From NCBI RefSeq assembly GCF_024707545.1, contig NZ_CP062229.1:1302001-1366000 (forward strand): a stretch of 64,000 nt of DNA. Reading direction: 5' to 3'. Below the pieces are notes generated by a model, which saw only the letters and a program-made list of their open reading frames with translations, was not told where the DNA came from and made no database searches. This DNA comes from Mesorhizobium onobrychidis. Its GTDB lineage: Bacteria; Pseudomonadota; Alphaproteobacteria; Rhizobiales; Rhizobiaceae. Shown here piece after piece: positions 35,588 to 43,203 of this stretch. The first letter of the stretch is position 1. Each line of letters opens with the position of its first letter. A program made the translations under genes and the position numbers.

Positions 35588-35932
35588 ATGCTGCAGGATA
35601 CCGCCCAGCTCGACCTGATGTTCCAGGCGCTCGCCGACCCGGCGCGGCGGCACATGGTGGAGCGGCTGTCGTGCGGCCCCGCTTCGGTAAGCCAGTTGGC
35701 CGAGCCGCTGGCGATGTCGCTGTCGGCAGTCGTCCAGCACCTGAACGTGCTCGAGGCGAGCGGTCTCGTCCGCACCGAAAAGCTCGGCCGGGTGCGCACC
35801 TGCCAGATCGAGCCGAAGGCGCTGAGGACCGCCGAACACTGGATCAAGGAACGGCGCCTGGCTTGGGAACAGCGGCTCGACCGACTCGGCGCCTTTCTCG
35901 CGGAAACCAAGGACGAAACCGAAGGAAACTGA
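35588..35932 (+). CDS. ArsR family winged-helix regulator
   Basis: The 114-residue protein matches the ArsR/SmtB fold (LMFQALADPARRHMVERLSCG, ASVSQLAEPLAMSLSAVVQHLNVLEASGLV). It has no obvious metal-site Cys pair. This subfamily (near PadR/SdpR type) is normally paired with an SRPBCC gene, which begins 11 bases downstream. It lies between a GST and that gene, in one probable operon. Confidence 0.9.
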   Translation: MLQDTAQLDLMFQALADPARRHMVERLSCGPASVSQLAEPLAMSLSAVVQHLNVLEASGLVRTEKLGRVRTCQIEPKALRTAEHWIKERRLAWEQRLDRLGAFLAETKDETEGN

Positions 35933-35942
35933 GGAGGCCAAC

Positions 35943-36392
35943 ATGAGCGAACGCTCCGTCGTCCATTCGACCATAGTGCTCGAACGCAGCTACGACGCTT
36001 CGCCGGCGCGGGTGTTCGCCGCCTGGTCCGATCCCGCCGCATTGCAGCGCTGGGGCTCGCCCGGCGAGGGGTGGGAAAGCAGCATTGACTGCTTCGAGTT
36101 CCAGGTGGGCGGCATTGCGCTCAGCGGACCCAAGGGTGGCGAGAGTTATGTGAACGAGACGCGCTACCTCGACATAGTGCGCGACCAGCGCATCGTCTCG
36201 GCTGGTGGCATGACCAGCAGCGGCCAGCGATTGTTTGTCGGCCTGCTGACGGTTGAATTCAGTCCAGAAGGCACAGGCTGCCGGCTGGTGATGACCGAGC
36301 AAGGCGCCTTTCTTGACGGCCATGATCAGCCCGAAAACCATCAGGCTGGCTTGAGCCAGATGCTCGACAACCTGCGGGTGGAATGCGCGTGA
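35943..36392 (+). CDS. SRPBCC family protein (AHSA1-like)
   Basis: This 149-residue protein has the START-like SRPBCC fold typical of Aha1-C-terminal-like proteins (LERSYDASPARVFAAWSDPAALQRW, ending TEQGAFLDGHD). Members bind hydrophobic ligands in a cavity. It follows an ArsR-type regulator, a recurring pairing. A truncated copy of the same C-terminal segment lies at 37519. It is preceded by GAGGAGG. Confidence 0.9.
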   Translation: MSERSVVHSTIVLERSYDASPARVFAAWSDPAALQRWGSPGEGWESSIDCFEFQVGGIALSGPKGGESYVNETRYLDIVRDQRIVSAGGMTSSGQRLFVGLLTVEFSPEGTGCRLVMTEQGAFLDGHDQPENHQAGLSQMLDNLRVECA

Positions 36393-36436
36393 GCGCCGCA
36401 GCCTGAGCCAAAGACCAGCAGAATCGGGAGGATAGT

Positions 36437-37045
36437 ATGAAACTCTACTGCGGCATTGGTCCGAATTCCTACCGCGTTCGCATCTTCATGGCTGAGAAAG
36501 GCATCGACGTTCCGCGGGTTGAAGTCGACCTGACAAAAGGCGAGCACAAGGCGCCGCAATTCCTTGAGCTCAACTCACTAGGCCAGATTCCCGTGCTCGT
36601 GCTCGATCACGGGACGGTGATCACCGAAAGCATCGCCATCTGCCGCTATCTGGAGGCGCTTCATCCAACGCCGGCACTGTTCGGCTCAGACGCGGTCAGG
36701 CAAGGCAAGGTCGAGATGTGGAACCGCCGCGCCGAGATCGAGATCTTCGGAACGATTGGCAGCATTGCCCAGCATTCCGATCCCATGTTTGCGGAGCGTC
36801 TCGTGCAGTTCCCGGCTTTCGCCGAAACGCAGCGCGAAGCCGTTCCGGCAAAGTGGGCGTGGCTTGACCGCGAGATCGCCGATGGCCGCCCGTTCATCGC
36901 CGGCGACCAGTACTCCGTCGCCGACATCACCGCCGCCGTCGCAGCGTGGCTTGGCGCCTTCTTCGGAGCCGACATCCCGGACTCGCTCGTCAACGTCCAT
37001 CATTGGCTCGACCGTGTTCAGAAACGTCCAAGCTGGAACGCTTAG
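36437..37045 (+). CDS. Glutathione S-transferase
   Basis: The 202-residue protein begins MKLYCGIGPNSYRVRIFMAE. It has a GST thioredoxin-like domain (LGQIPVLVLDHGTVITESIAICRYLE), including the cis-Pro and the ES pair for glutathione binding. A helical domain with FIAGDQYSVADITAAV follows. The Ser near position 11 fits the Beta/Theta-like classes. It lies after the SRPBCC gene with a GGGAGG site, probably in the same operon. Confidence 0.92.
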   Translation: MKLYCGIGPNSYRVRIFMAEKGIDVPRVEVDLTKGEHKAPQFLELNSLGQIPVLVLDHGTVITESIAICRYLEALHPTPALFGSDAVRQGKVEMWNRRAEIEIFGTIGSIAQHSDPMFAERLVQFPAFAETQREAVPAKWAWLDREIADGRPFIAGDQYSVADITAAVAAWLGAFFGADIPDSLVNVHHWLDRVQKRPSWNA

Positions 37046-37121
37046 GCCGAGGCCCGAGACTGTTTCAATGGGACGATATGCGGCTCAACGCCAAGCAGCT
37101 GAATCCTAAGGAGCTTTCGCC

Positions 37122-37496
37122 ATGCCTGTCAAAAGCAGATCGGACCTGATCCGCAGTTACTTCGCCGCCTACCGGGCCAACGACCGCAGCGTCATCGAGG
37201 CGGTGCTGACAGGCGATTTCACCTTCACCAGCCCCTATGACGACGCCATCGGCCGCGCGACCTACTTTGCGCGCTGCTGGCCGAACAGCACGCTGTTCAA
37301 GTCGATCGCCGTCGAGAGGATTTGCGAGGACGGCAACGGTGCTTTCGTTCTCTATCGCTGCGAAACGCTCGACGGCAAGGTCTTCCGCAACACCGAATTG
37401 CATTCGTTCCAGGACGGTAGGCTGCACAGCGTCGAGGTCTATTTCGGCGCTACCTACAAGGACGGCGTTTTCGTCCCGCAACAACCATTGAGCTAG
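37122..37496 (+). CDS. Nuclear transport factor 2 / SnoaL-like family protein
   Basis: The 124-residue protein has the NTF2-like cone fold signature (IRSYFAAYRANDRSVIEAVL, FTFTSPYDDAIGRATYF, VEVYFGATY). Such proteins are small ketosteroid-isomerase-like enzymes or ligand binders. It follows the second GST gene by 76 bases on the same strand. A substrate cannot be named. Confidence 0.87.
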   Translation: MPVKSRSDLIRSYFAAYRANDRSVIEAVLTGDFTFTSPYDDAIGRATYFARCWPNSTLFKSIAVERICEDGNGAFVLYRCETLDGKVFRNTELHSFQDGRLHSVEVYFGATYKDGVFVPQQPLS

Positions 37497-37518
37497 CTCA
37501 TCGGCCTGCCGAGGAGGT

Positions 37519-37605
37519 ATGACGGAGCAGTGTGCCTTTCTCGACAGCCATGATGATCTCGGCACCCGCAAGCAGCATGGCACGGGCGAGCTGCTCGACG
37601 CGCCT
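37519..37605 (+). pseudogene. Truncated C-terminal relic of an SRPBCC (AHSA1-like) gene
   Basis: The frame starting at 37519 reads TEQCAFLDSHDD, then GTRKQHGTGELLDA. This aligns with the end of the intact SRPBCC protein at 35943 (TEQGAFLDGHDQPENHQAGL). Only the last ~30 residues of the family are present. It lies immediately beside a second ArsR gene on the opposite strand, the class of regulator usually paired with a full SRPBCC gene. I infer deletion of most of that partner. A GAGGAGG sequence precedes the ATG. Confidence 0.6.
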
Positions 37606-37638
37606 GGTGCGCTACTGGCAAAGATGCGACGGCGCATC

Positions 37639-37926
37639 TCAGTTTCCGGGCGAGCCAAGCTGCTCTGCATCCCAGAACTGGTCGAGCCAGATGTTGAGCT
37701 TCAGGAAGCCGGCATTGCTGACCGTATAGACGCGCTTTGTCCCTTCCGGCTTGGCGTTGACCAGTCCGGCATCGAGCAGCACCTTTAGATGCTGCGAAAC
37801 AGCCGGGCGCGAGACCGGCAACCCGGCGGCCAGTTCGTTGACGGTCTTCGGGCCGCGCCGGAGCTCTTCCAAAAGATGGCGCCGGTTGGGATCGGCAATC
37901 GCCATGAAGGCGTCAGAAAACATCAT
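37639..37926 (-). CDS. ArsR family winged-helix regulator
   Basis: The 95-residue protein is an ArsR-type HTH (FMAIADPNRRHLLEELRRGPKTVNEL, SRPAVSQHLKVLLDAGLV, RVYTVSNAGFLKLNIWLDQFW). It lacks metal-binding Cys clusters. Its usual partner, an SRPBCC gene, is here only a short relic on the opposite strand. It converges with the SnoaL-like gene and is read away from the MFS gene beyond. Confidence 0.9.
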   Translation of the reverse strand: MMFSDAFMAIADPNRRHLLEELRRGPKTVNELAAGLPVSRPAVSQHLKVLLDAGLVNAKPEGTKRVYTVSNAGFLKLNIWLDQFWDAEQLGSPGN

Positions 37927-37957
37927 GCCTTATTTGTGGGGCAAAGTTTTCTAAATC

Positions 37958-39205
37958 TCAACCGTTGGTTTCAGGCTTTCTGCGCGGATCGAGCCGCAAT
38001 GCTTCCGGCGTGATCGAGCGCTCGGCCGGTTGCGTCTTGAAGGCGTCGCGGTCTTCGATCGGCACCGGCGCGCGCCGGCTGATGCGCAGCAGCGTATAGC
38101 CCGCCAGGCAAAGATGCGCGAATGCCGTCGCAAGGAACAGGCCTTCCGGCCGCATCCAGCCCATCAGGCCGGCGGCCAGCAGCGGCCCGATCATCGTGCC
38201 GAAACCATAGAGCAGCAGCAGGCCGCCCGACACCTTGACGAAATCCTCCGCCCGGGCGTGGTCGTTGGCATGGGCAACGGCGATCGAATACAGCGTATAG
38301 GCAAAAGCGCCGTAGGCGGCGGTGCAGACGATGACGAAGACGCCGGAGCGCGGCTCGAACAGGAAGACCGCGACGGCGAACAGCGCCGCGCCGAAGGCCA
38401 GGCCCGCCAGCACAAAGCGGCGGTCGGTCTTGTCGGAGAGACGCCCGGCCGGAAGTTGCATGGCGGCGCCGGCGACGACCACCAGACTCATCATCAGCGC
38501 GATCTCGGCCGTGGAAATGCCGATACGGGCGCCATAGACGGCACCAAGCGTGCCCCAGGCGCCGTTAGCGATGCCGATCAAAACGCAGGCGATCGCCGAC
38601 ACCGGCGAATTGACATAGAGCCCCTTGACGTCGAGCGAGACGTCCTGCAGCGGCTTGGGGTGCGAAGCCGTCGATACTGCGGTCGGAATGAGCGACAGGC
38701 AGAACAGGATACCGGTGATCATGAACAGCGAGGCCGACTTCACGTCGCCGCCGGCAACGATCATCTGGCCGCCCATGATCGAGGCATAGGTGACCATCAT
38801 GTAAAGGCCGAAGACGGTGCCGCGGTTCTCGTTGGTGGACTTCTCGTTCAGCCAGCTTTCGATGACCATGAAGGCGCCGGCCATGGTGAAGCCGGTGAAG
38901 GCGCGCAGCAGGATCCAGACATATTCGTCGATGATCAGGCCGGTGAGCAGTGCGACGATGGCTCCCGATGCCGCAAAGGCGCCGAAAGCGCGTACGTGAC
39001 CGGCGCGACGCACGAGGCGCGGCGCAAAGAAGCAGCCGGTGACGAAGCCGCCGGCCCAGGCCGTGCCCATCAGGCCGAGCGATGCGGTGGAGAAGCCTTC
39101 CAACTGGCCGCGCAGCGGCAACAGCAGCCCGTGCAGTCCGGTTGCCGCTAGCAGGAAAGCGGTGCCGCGAAGCAGCGAGAGGATCGGTCGGTAGCTTGCA
39201 AACAT
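37958..39205 (-). CDS. MFS transporter (YcaD-like)
   Basis: The 415-residue protein has about twelve membrane helices and a conserved ESWLNEKSTNENRGTVFGLY segment between the half-domains, typical of YcaD-type MFS proteins. The C-terminal 40 residues are hydrophilic (APVPIEDRDAFKTQPAERS) and probably cytoplasmic. The substrate is unknown. It stands alone on the minus strand. Confidence 0.88.
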   Translation of the reverse strand: MFASYRPILSLLRGTAFLLAATGLHGLLLPLRGQLEGFSTASLGLMGTAWAGGFVTGCFFAPRLVRRAGHVRAFGAFAASGAIVALLTGLIIDEYVWILLRAFTGFTMAGAFMVIESWLNEKSTNENRGTVFGLYMMVTYASIMGGQMIVAGGDVKSASLFMITGILFCLSLIPTAVSTASHPKPLQDVSLDVKGLYVNSPVSAIACVLIGIANGAWGTLGAVYGARIGISTAEIALMMSLVVVAGAAMQLPAGRLSDKTDRRFVLAGLAFGAALFAVAVFLFEPRSGVFVIVCTAAYGAFAYTLYSIAVAHANDHARAEDFVKVSGGLLLLYGFGTMIGPLLAAGLMGWMRPEGLFLATAFAHLCLAGYTLLRISRRAPVPIEDRDAFKTQPAERSITPEALRLDPRRKPETNG

Positions 39206-39288
39206 TTAGCTGATCCGGCTGGAATTTAGGGAGGGGTCTGAAGACAGTCGCATTCGGGCTTTTCGGCGGCGGACGCTTCGGCTGGAAA

Positions 39289-39483
39289 CTATCCGCGGCG
39301 GAACAGCGCCTCGGCCGCCGACTTGGTGGTGCCCTTGGCCTTGAGTTCGGCTTCTAGCCGAGCGATCTCGTCGCGCAAGATGCCGATCCGCTCGGACAGT
39401 TCGTCGACGGAAAGCAGCGACAGATCCTGCCCGATCTCATGCGGGCGCGCTTTCTTTTTGGGTTCGTCGTCGAAGATCGCCAT
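39289..39483 (-). CDS. DUF1192 domain-containing protein
   Basis: The 64-residue protein fits DUF1192: MAIFDDEPKKKARPHEIGQD, then SVDELSERIGILRDEIARLEAEL, a short coiled coil, and an AAEALFRR tail. The function is unknown. The start is the ATG at 39483; an in-frame extension crosses a palindromic repeat and is rejected. It is divergent from the quinone oxidoreductase gene. Confidence 0.9.
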   Translation of the reverse strand: MAIFDDEPKKKARPHEIGQDLSLLSVDELSERIGILRDEIARLEAELKAKGTTKSAAEALFRRG

Positions 39484-39517
39484 CGTCGCTCCTCGCTCAT
39501 GCGCAAAAATTAAACTG

Positions 39518-39561
39518 CTACAGCGTCCTTTGCGCGTCCAATCGGACGCCCGGCGCTGTAG
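39518..39561. repeat. Dispersed GC palindrome, copy 4
   Basis: CTACAGCGTCC and GGACGC...GGCGCTGTAG ends surround TTTGCGCGTCCAATC. It lies in the divergent gap between DUF1192 and the oxidoreductase, a likely promoter region. Confidence 0.65.
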
Positions 39562-39674
39562 TGGCCATTTGCCTGATTTGGCAATCAGCATACATAGGGC
39601 AAGGGCATGGATGCAAATAGCCGGCAAGAGACTGGCAGCCGGCAAGAAACTGGCGAAGCGAGACGGGAAAATTC

Positions 39675-40688
39675 ATGGCGAGTGGACAGAATAAAATTCC
39701 GGCGAAGATGACGGCCATTGCGATCTCGGAACCCGGCGGACCGCGGGTGCTGAAACCGGAAACGCGCGACGTGCCCGTGCCGGGTCCCGGCGAAATCCTG
39801 ATCCGGGTGCGCGCCGCCGGTATCAACCGGCCGGATGTGCAGCAGCGCAAGGGCGCCTATCCGCCGCCGCCCGGTGCGTCGGACCTGCCGGGTCTCGAAG
39901 TGTCGGGCGAAGTTGCGGCTCTTGGCGACGAGATCTCGCGCTGGCGCGTCGGCGACCGGGTCTGCGCGCTGACGCCCGGCGGCGGCTACGCCGAATATGT
40001 CAAGGTTCATGCCGGCAGCGTGTTGCCGCTGCCCGCCGGCTTTACCCACACCGAAGCGGCGGCGGTGCCAGAAAACTACTTCACCGTCTGGCACAATGTC
40101 TTCGAGCGCGGGGCCTTAAAGAGCGGCGAGACGCTGCTCGTGCATGGCGGCTCGTCCGGTATCGGCACCACGGCGATCCAGCTTGCCTCGGCCTTCGGCG
40201 CCTATGTCGTCACCACCGCCGGCAACCAGGAGAAATGCGACGCCTGCCTGAAGCTCGGCGCCGACCGGGCGATCAACTACCATGAGGAGGATTTCGTCGC
40301 AGCGGTCAAGGAAGCGACAGGTGGCAAGGGCGCCAACATCATCCTCGACATGGTCGGCGGCGACTATGTGGCGCGAAACTACGAGGCCGCGGCGGTGGAA
40401 GGCCGTATCGTCCAGATCGCCACGCAGAGCGGGGCGGTGGCAAGCGCCGATTTCTCGAAGATCATGGTCAAGCGACTCACCCACACCGGCTCGACGCTGC
40501 GGCCGCGCACCGTCGAATTCAAGGCGGCGATCGCCGCGGCGCTGGAGGCGCAGGTGTGGCCGCTGCTCGGCACCCGCAAGGTAGCACCCGTCATGGACAT
40601 GATCTTCCCGCTCAAGGAAGCGTGGCGGGCGCATGAGCGGATGGAGGATGGCGAGCATATCGGCAAGATCGTGCTCGATGTCGGCTGA
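39675..40688 (+). CDS. NAD(P)H quinone oxidoreductase, zinc-free MDR family (PIG3/QOR-like)
   Basis: The 337-residue protein is a medium-chain reductase. It has a GroES-like N-terminal part (GEILIRVRAAGINRPDVQQRKGAYPPPP) and the Rossmann NADPH motif HGGSSGIGTTAIQLA. It lacks zinc-ligand residues, as in quinone oxidoreductase/PIG3 enzymes. It reduces quinones or enals by NADPH. A second in-frame ATG (39708) is possible. Confidence 0.92.
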   Translation: MASGQNKIPAKMTAIAISEPGGPRVLKPETRDVPVPGPGEILIRVRAAGINRPDVQQRKGAYPPPPGASDLPGLEVSGEVAALGDEISRWRVGDRVCALTPGGGYAEYVKVHAGSVLPLPAGFTHTEAAAVPENYFTVWHNVFERGALKSGETLLVHGGSSGIGTTAIQLASAFGAYVVTTAGNQEKCDACLKLGADRAINYHEEDFVAAVKEATGGKGANIILDMVGGDYVARNYEAAAVEGRIVQIATQSGAVASADFSKIMVKRLTHTGSTLRPRTVEFKAAIAAALEAQVWPLLGTRKVAPVMDMIFPLKEAWRAHERMEDGEHIGKIVLDVG

Positions 40689-40725
40689 CGCATCGGGCCG
40701 AAAATCGGAATCGATTTTGCTGCGC
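40689..40725. repeat. REP-like palindrome, copy 4 (degenerate)
   Basis: The core GCCGAAAATCGGAATCGATTTTG lies between CGCATCGG and TGCGCTGACC, just after the oxidoreductase stop. It matches the inverse form of the copy at 25780. Confidence 0.55.
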
Positions 40726-40833
40726 TGACCTCCGGTTCGGAAAGCACGATGCGCGGCTCAAAGCGTTGGAGCAAGCTTTGTGCGTTGGCGGGGACGCACG
40801 TCGCTCCAACAAGCTGAACAAATGCTTAATTGT

Positions 40834-40854
40834 GCAATGCAACAAACGCATTGC
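40834..40854. promoter_or_regulatory. Short palindrome upstream of DUF1127 gene
   Basis: GCAATGC and GCATTGC around AACAAAC lie 77 bases ahead of the DUF1127 start in an AT-richer segment. It could be an operator or part of a promoter. There is no direct support beyond symmetry and place. Confidence 0.35.
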
Positions 40855-40930
40855 GGCCATGCAAAAGCGTCTGTTCAATTTTTCATCGACGATGCCTATT
40901 TGAGCGGCATCGAAACGATGGAGGACTACC

Positions 40931-41071
40931 ATGAACCCGATCCGCGCTTTCCGTAACTGGCGCATGTACAATGAAACCGTGCGCGAACTGAACAAGCTGA
41001 ACGCTCGTCAGCTCAACGATCTCGGCATCAACCGTGGCGACATCGAGAGGATCGCCCGCAAGGCGCTTTGA
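40931..41071 (+). CDS. DUF1127 domain-containing small protein
   Basis: The 46-residue gene encodes NPIRAFRNWRMYNETVRELN, then LNARQLNDLGINRGDIERIARKAL, a complete DUF1127 protein. These short Arg-rich peptides are known in rhizobia and Agrobacterium to bind RNA or affect phosphate, carbon and stress responses. The ATG follows GGAGGA. An independent terminator lies downstream. Confidence 0.92.
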   Translation: MNPIRAFRNWRMYNETVRELNKLNARQLNDLGINRGDIERIARKAL

Positions 41072-41192
41072 TCTCGAACGTGATTTCGCCCGAAACCATC
41101 AAGCCGCTTTTTCGCGACGTGGCGCCTAGGTCCGAGATCATGCTTTAGAAGCCAGAGCCGCAGCAGACGGATTTCCCGTCGCCGGTTCCGAG

Positions 41193-41219
41193 CCCGCTGG
41201 ACCCTGTCCGGCGGGTTTT
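41193..41219 (+). terminator. Terminator downstream of DUF1127 gene
   Basis: CCCGC-T-GGAC pairs with GTCC-G-GCGGG and is followed by TTTT. It lies 122 bases after the DUF1127 stop, so the transcript may carry a long 3' tail. The rest of the gap to 41374 shows nothing else I can identify. Confidence 0.7.
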
Positions 41220-41374
41220 GTCGTTTTGGAGTCTGGGCAACAGCGGCGGCTGCGACGATTGAACGGTTGCCGCGAAACGGCCGGCAAGATGCTAACTGCG
41301 AAAAAAGCTTCACGTCCCCGAGCCTACCATCCTTAACCAGGTTAGCCGGTCGGTGGAGCGCCGGGGTATCTTTC

Positions 41375-41992
41375 TCAATAACCAAGCGCGGCAAAGCCGA
41401 GCGCCACCAGGGCTCCTCCCAGCACGATGTCCGCATGCTTTCGGAAACGACTGTAAAATCGCCGCGTGGCCGGTTGGGAAATGGAAAGGCCGAGAAGACC
41501 AAACCAGGCGATCGCAATGGCAAACACCAATGCGACCACGGATAGGTGAGTTGCCCCGCGAGCATTTAAATTCAGCGTCGAGGATGCGAAAAACAGTGCG
41601 GTGGCAGGATTTGCCACTGCCGTGACAAAGCCCGGCCGGAAGTATCGAACGATTGGAACCGGCTTCGGCTCGTTGACGCCAGTCTTGATCGACAGCGCCC
41701 GCCGCATCGAATTCCAGCCAATGAAGACCAGCATTGCGCCGTAAAGGCTGGCGGCCATCTGGTGTGCAATGCCCCCCGGCCGCAGCGCGCCGGCTCCCGT
41801 CGCGACGACCGCCGCCAGCGAACTCGCGCCAAGGGCAATGCCGGCGGCAGCCGAAAGCGCCGTAGCACGCGAAGCGGTTAGCCCGGCCTGCGCGACGACA
41901 GCAAAATTGGCGCCCGGCAGCATTGCGACCAGCGCATAGGAAATGGCGAACGGAAACAACCCCGCAGCGACAGCGTGCCCGGTTTCCAACAT
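41375..41992 (-). CDS. LysE family translocator
   Basis: The 205-residue membrane protein has about six hydrophobic segments and the LysE/RhtB family marks (AMLPGANFAVVAQAGLTASRATALSAAAGIALG near the N-terminus and KPVPIVRYFRPGFVTAVANPATALFF in the middle). The family exports amino acids such as lysine, threonine or homoserine lactones. Its substrate is not evident. Confidence 0.88.
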   Translation of the reverse strand: MLETGHAVAAGLFPFAISYALVAMLPGANFAVVAQAGLTASRATALSAAAGIALGASSLAAVVATGAGALRPGGIAHQMAASLYGAMLVFIGWNSMRRALSIKTGVNEPKPVPIVRYFRPGFVTAVANPATALFFASSTLNLNARGATHLSVVALVFAIAIAWFGLLGLSISQPATRRFYSRFRKHADIVLGGALVALGFAALGY

Positions 41993-42282
41993 CGATCAGC
42001 CCACATCGGCGGCGGGCTGCTCTCCCAAGGGCAGGTCGCCGCTGCCGAAGGCGAAATGTGGATGAAACACTTCCTCTCTAACAGTCGGCAAATGCCGACA
42101 GGAGGACGTTTTGTTGCCGGTTTACCGGCCGCGCCCGCTGAGCGGCTCACCGAAGGAGCGGTGCTGAATCCAAAAGGGCTGCTTTGACAGGTTCGATAAT
42201 CTTCCGCCACCCTCGCGGCGCCTCCCAAAAACATTGCGAAATGGCGAGAGAGCGGTTATACAGACCGCGAATTTCCCATTTT
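41993..42282. other. Gene-free stretch between LysE and trcR
   Basis: About 290 bases contain no frame I would call. There is a short hairpin CGGCAAATGCCG near 42087. Promoters for both divergent genes are expected here. Two stronger hairpins follow immediately ahead of trcR. Confidence 0.4.
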
Positions 42283-42320
42283 GGTGGCTCTAAAACCACC
42301 GCCCGCGCGGGAACGCGGGC
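42283..42320 (+). promoter_or_regulatory. Tandem hairpins in the trcR leader
   Basis: GGTGG/CCACC (42283-42300) and GCCCGCG/CGCGGGC (42301-42320) form two adjacent stems ending 21 bases before the trcR ATG. The following GAGAAGGA is the ribosome site. They may affect mRNA stability or initiation. This is an inference from fold only. Confidence 0.45.
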
Positions 42321-42341
42321 GAACGAGAAGGATATTTTGCA

Positions 42342-43037
42342 ATGGCCAATACGCTGCTGATGCCCAAGGCGACCGCCGTCTGGCTGGTCGACAACACCGC
42401 GCTCTCCTTCGAGCAGATCGCGCAGTTCTGCGGGCTGCATCCGCTCGAGGTCAAGGCGATCGCCGATGGCGAGTCGGCGCAAGGCATCAAGGGCATGGAC
42501 CCGATCATGACCGGCCAGCTGACCCGCGACGAGATCGCGCGCGCCGAGAAGGACCCGAACCATCGGCTGAAGCTGTCCGACCCTAAGGTGCGGGTGCCGG
42601 AATCCAAGCGCAAGGGTCCGCGCTACACGCCGCTGTCGAAGCGCCAGGACCGGCCCAACGCCATCCTCTGGCTGGTGCGCAACCATCCCGAGTTGAAGGA
42701 CGCGCAGATCGCGCGCCTCGTCGGCACGACCAAGTCGACGATCGACCAGATCCGCGACAGAAAGCACTGGAACTCGGCCAATCTGCAGCCGATGGATCCG
42801 GTGACGCTGGGTCTCGCTTCCCAGATCGACCTCGACATGGAAGTCAACCGCGCCTCGCGTGGCCGCGAGCAGGCACAGCCGGCCGGCGACACGCTGCTGC
42901 CGGCGGCATTGACCGAGCGCCTGGTGCCGGCGCCGGAGAAGCCAAAGGACGAGGATGCGGAGCTCGACGCCAACGCCGTCTTCGCCAAGCTTTCGGCGCT
43001 GAAGTCGAAGGACGAGGATAAGGACGACGAGGAGTAG
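42342..43037 (+). CDS. trcR: Cell cycle transcriptional regulator TrcR (DUF1013)
   Basis: The 231-residue protein begins ANTLLMPKATAVWLVDNTAL and contains an HTH-like LVRNHPELKDAQIARLVGTTKSTIDQIRDR. It matches the DUF1013 family named TrcR in Alphaproteobacteria and linked to cell-cycle regulation. The C-terminus is acidic and Lys-rich (SKDEDKDDEE). It has a clear GAGAAGGA site. It is single and well conserved across the class. Confidence 0.9.
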   Translation: MANTLLMPKATAVWLVDNTALSFEQIAQFCGLHPLEVKAIADGESAQGIKGMDPIMTGQLTRDEIARAEKDPNHRLKLSDPKVRVPESKRKGPRYTPLSKRQDRPNAILWLVRNHPELKDAQIARLVGTTKSTIDQIRDRKHWNSANLQPMDPVTLGLASQIDLDMEVNRASRGREQAQPAGDTLLPAALTERLVPAPEKPKDEDAELDANAVFAKLSALKSKDEDKDDEE

Positions 43038-43050
43038 GTGAGGCGCCTGT

Positions 43051-43194
43051 CTTCTCCCCTTGTGGGAGAAGGTGGCCGAGCGAAGCTCGGTCGGATGAGG
43101 GGTGTTCCAGCTTGGCACCAACAGCGCTCAAGCTAGCACCCCTCAACCGTCTTGGCGCTGCGCGCCAATCCACCTTCTCCCACAAGGGGAGAAG
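43051..43194. repeat. Long inverted repeat element (CTTCTCCCC type)
   Basis: Perfect 25-base arms (43051-43075 and 43170-43194) contain CTTCTCCCCTTGTGGGAGAA. They enclose 94 bases with an internal GCCGAGC/GCTCGGT hairpin and GAGGGGTG/CACCCCTC. The element lies between trcR and the WYL regulator gene (convergent) and would give a long hairpin RNA from either side. It is a type widely dispersed in Mesorhizobium-like genomes. Confidence 0.85.
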
Positions 43195-43203
43195 GTAAGA
43201 GCG

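Noticed and set aside
36437..37045. Misplaced maleylacetoacetate isomerase
   Set aside because: The motif set is generic GST and there are no homogentisate-pathway neighbours, so I keep the broader call.
43051..43194. CRISPR array
   Set aside because: There are only two arms and they are inverted rather than direct. No spacers or cas genes are present anywhere in the window.
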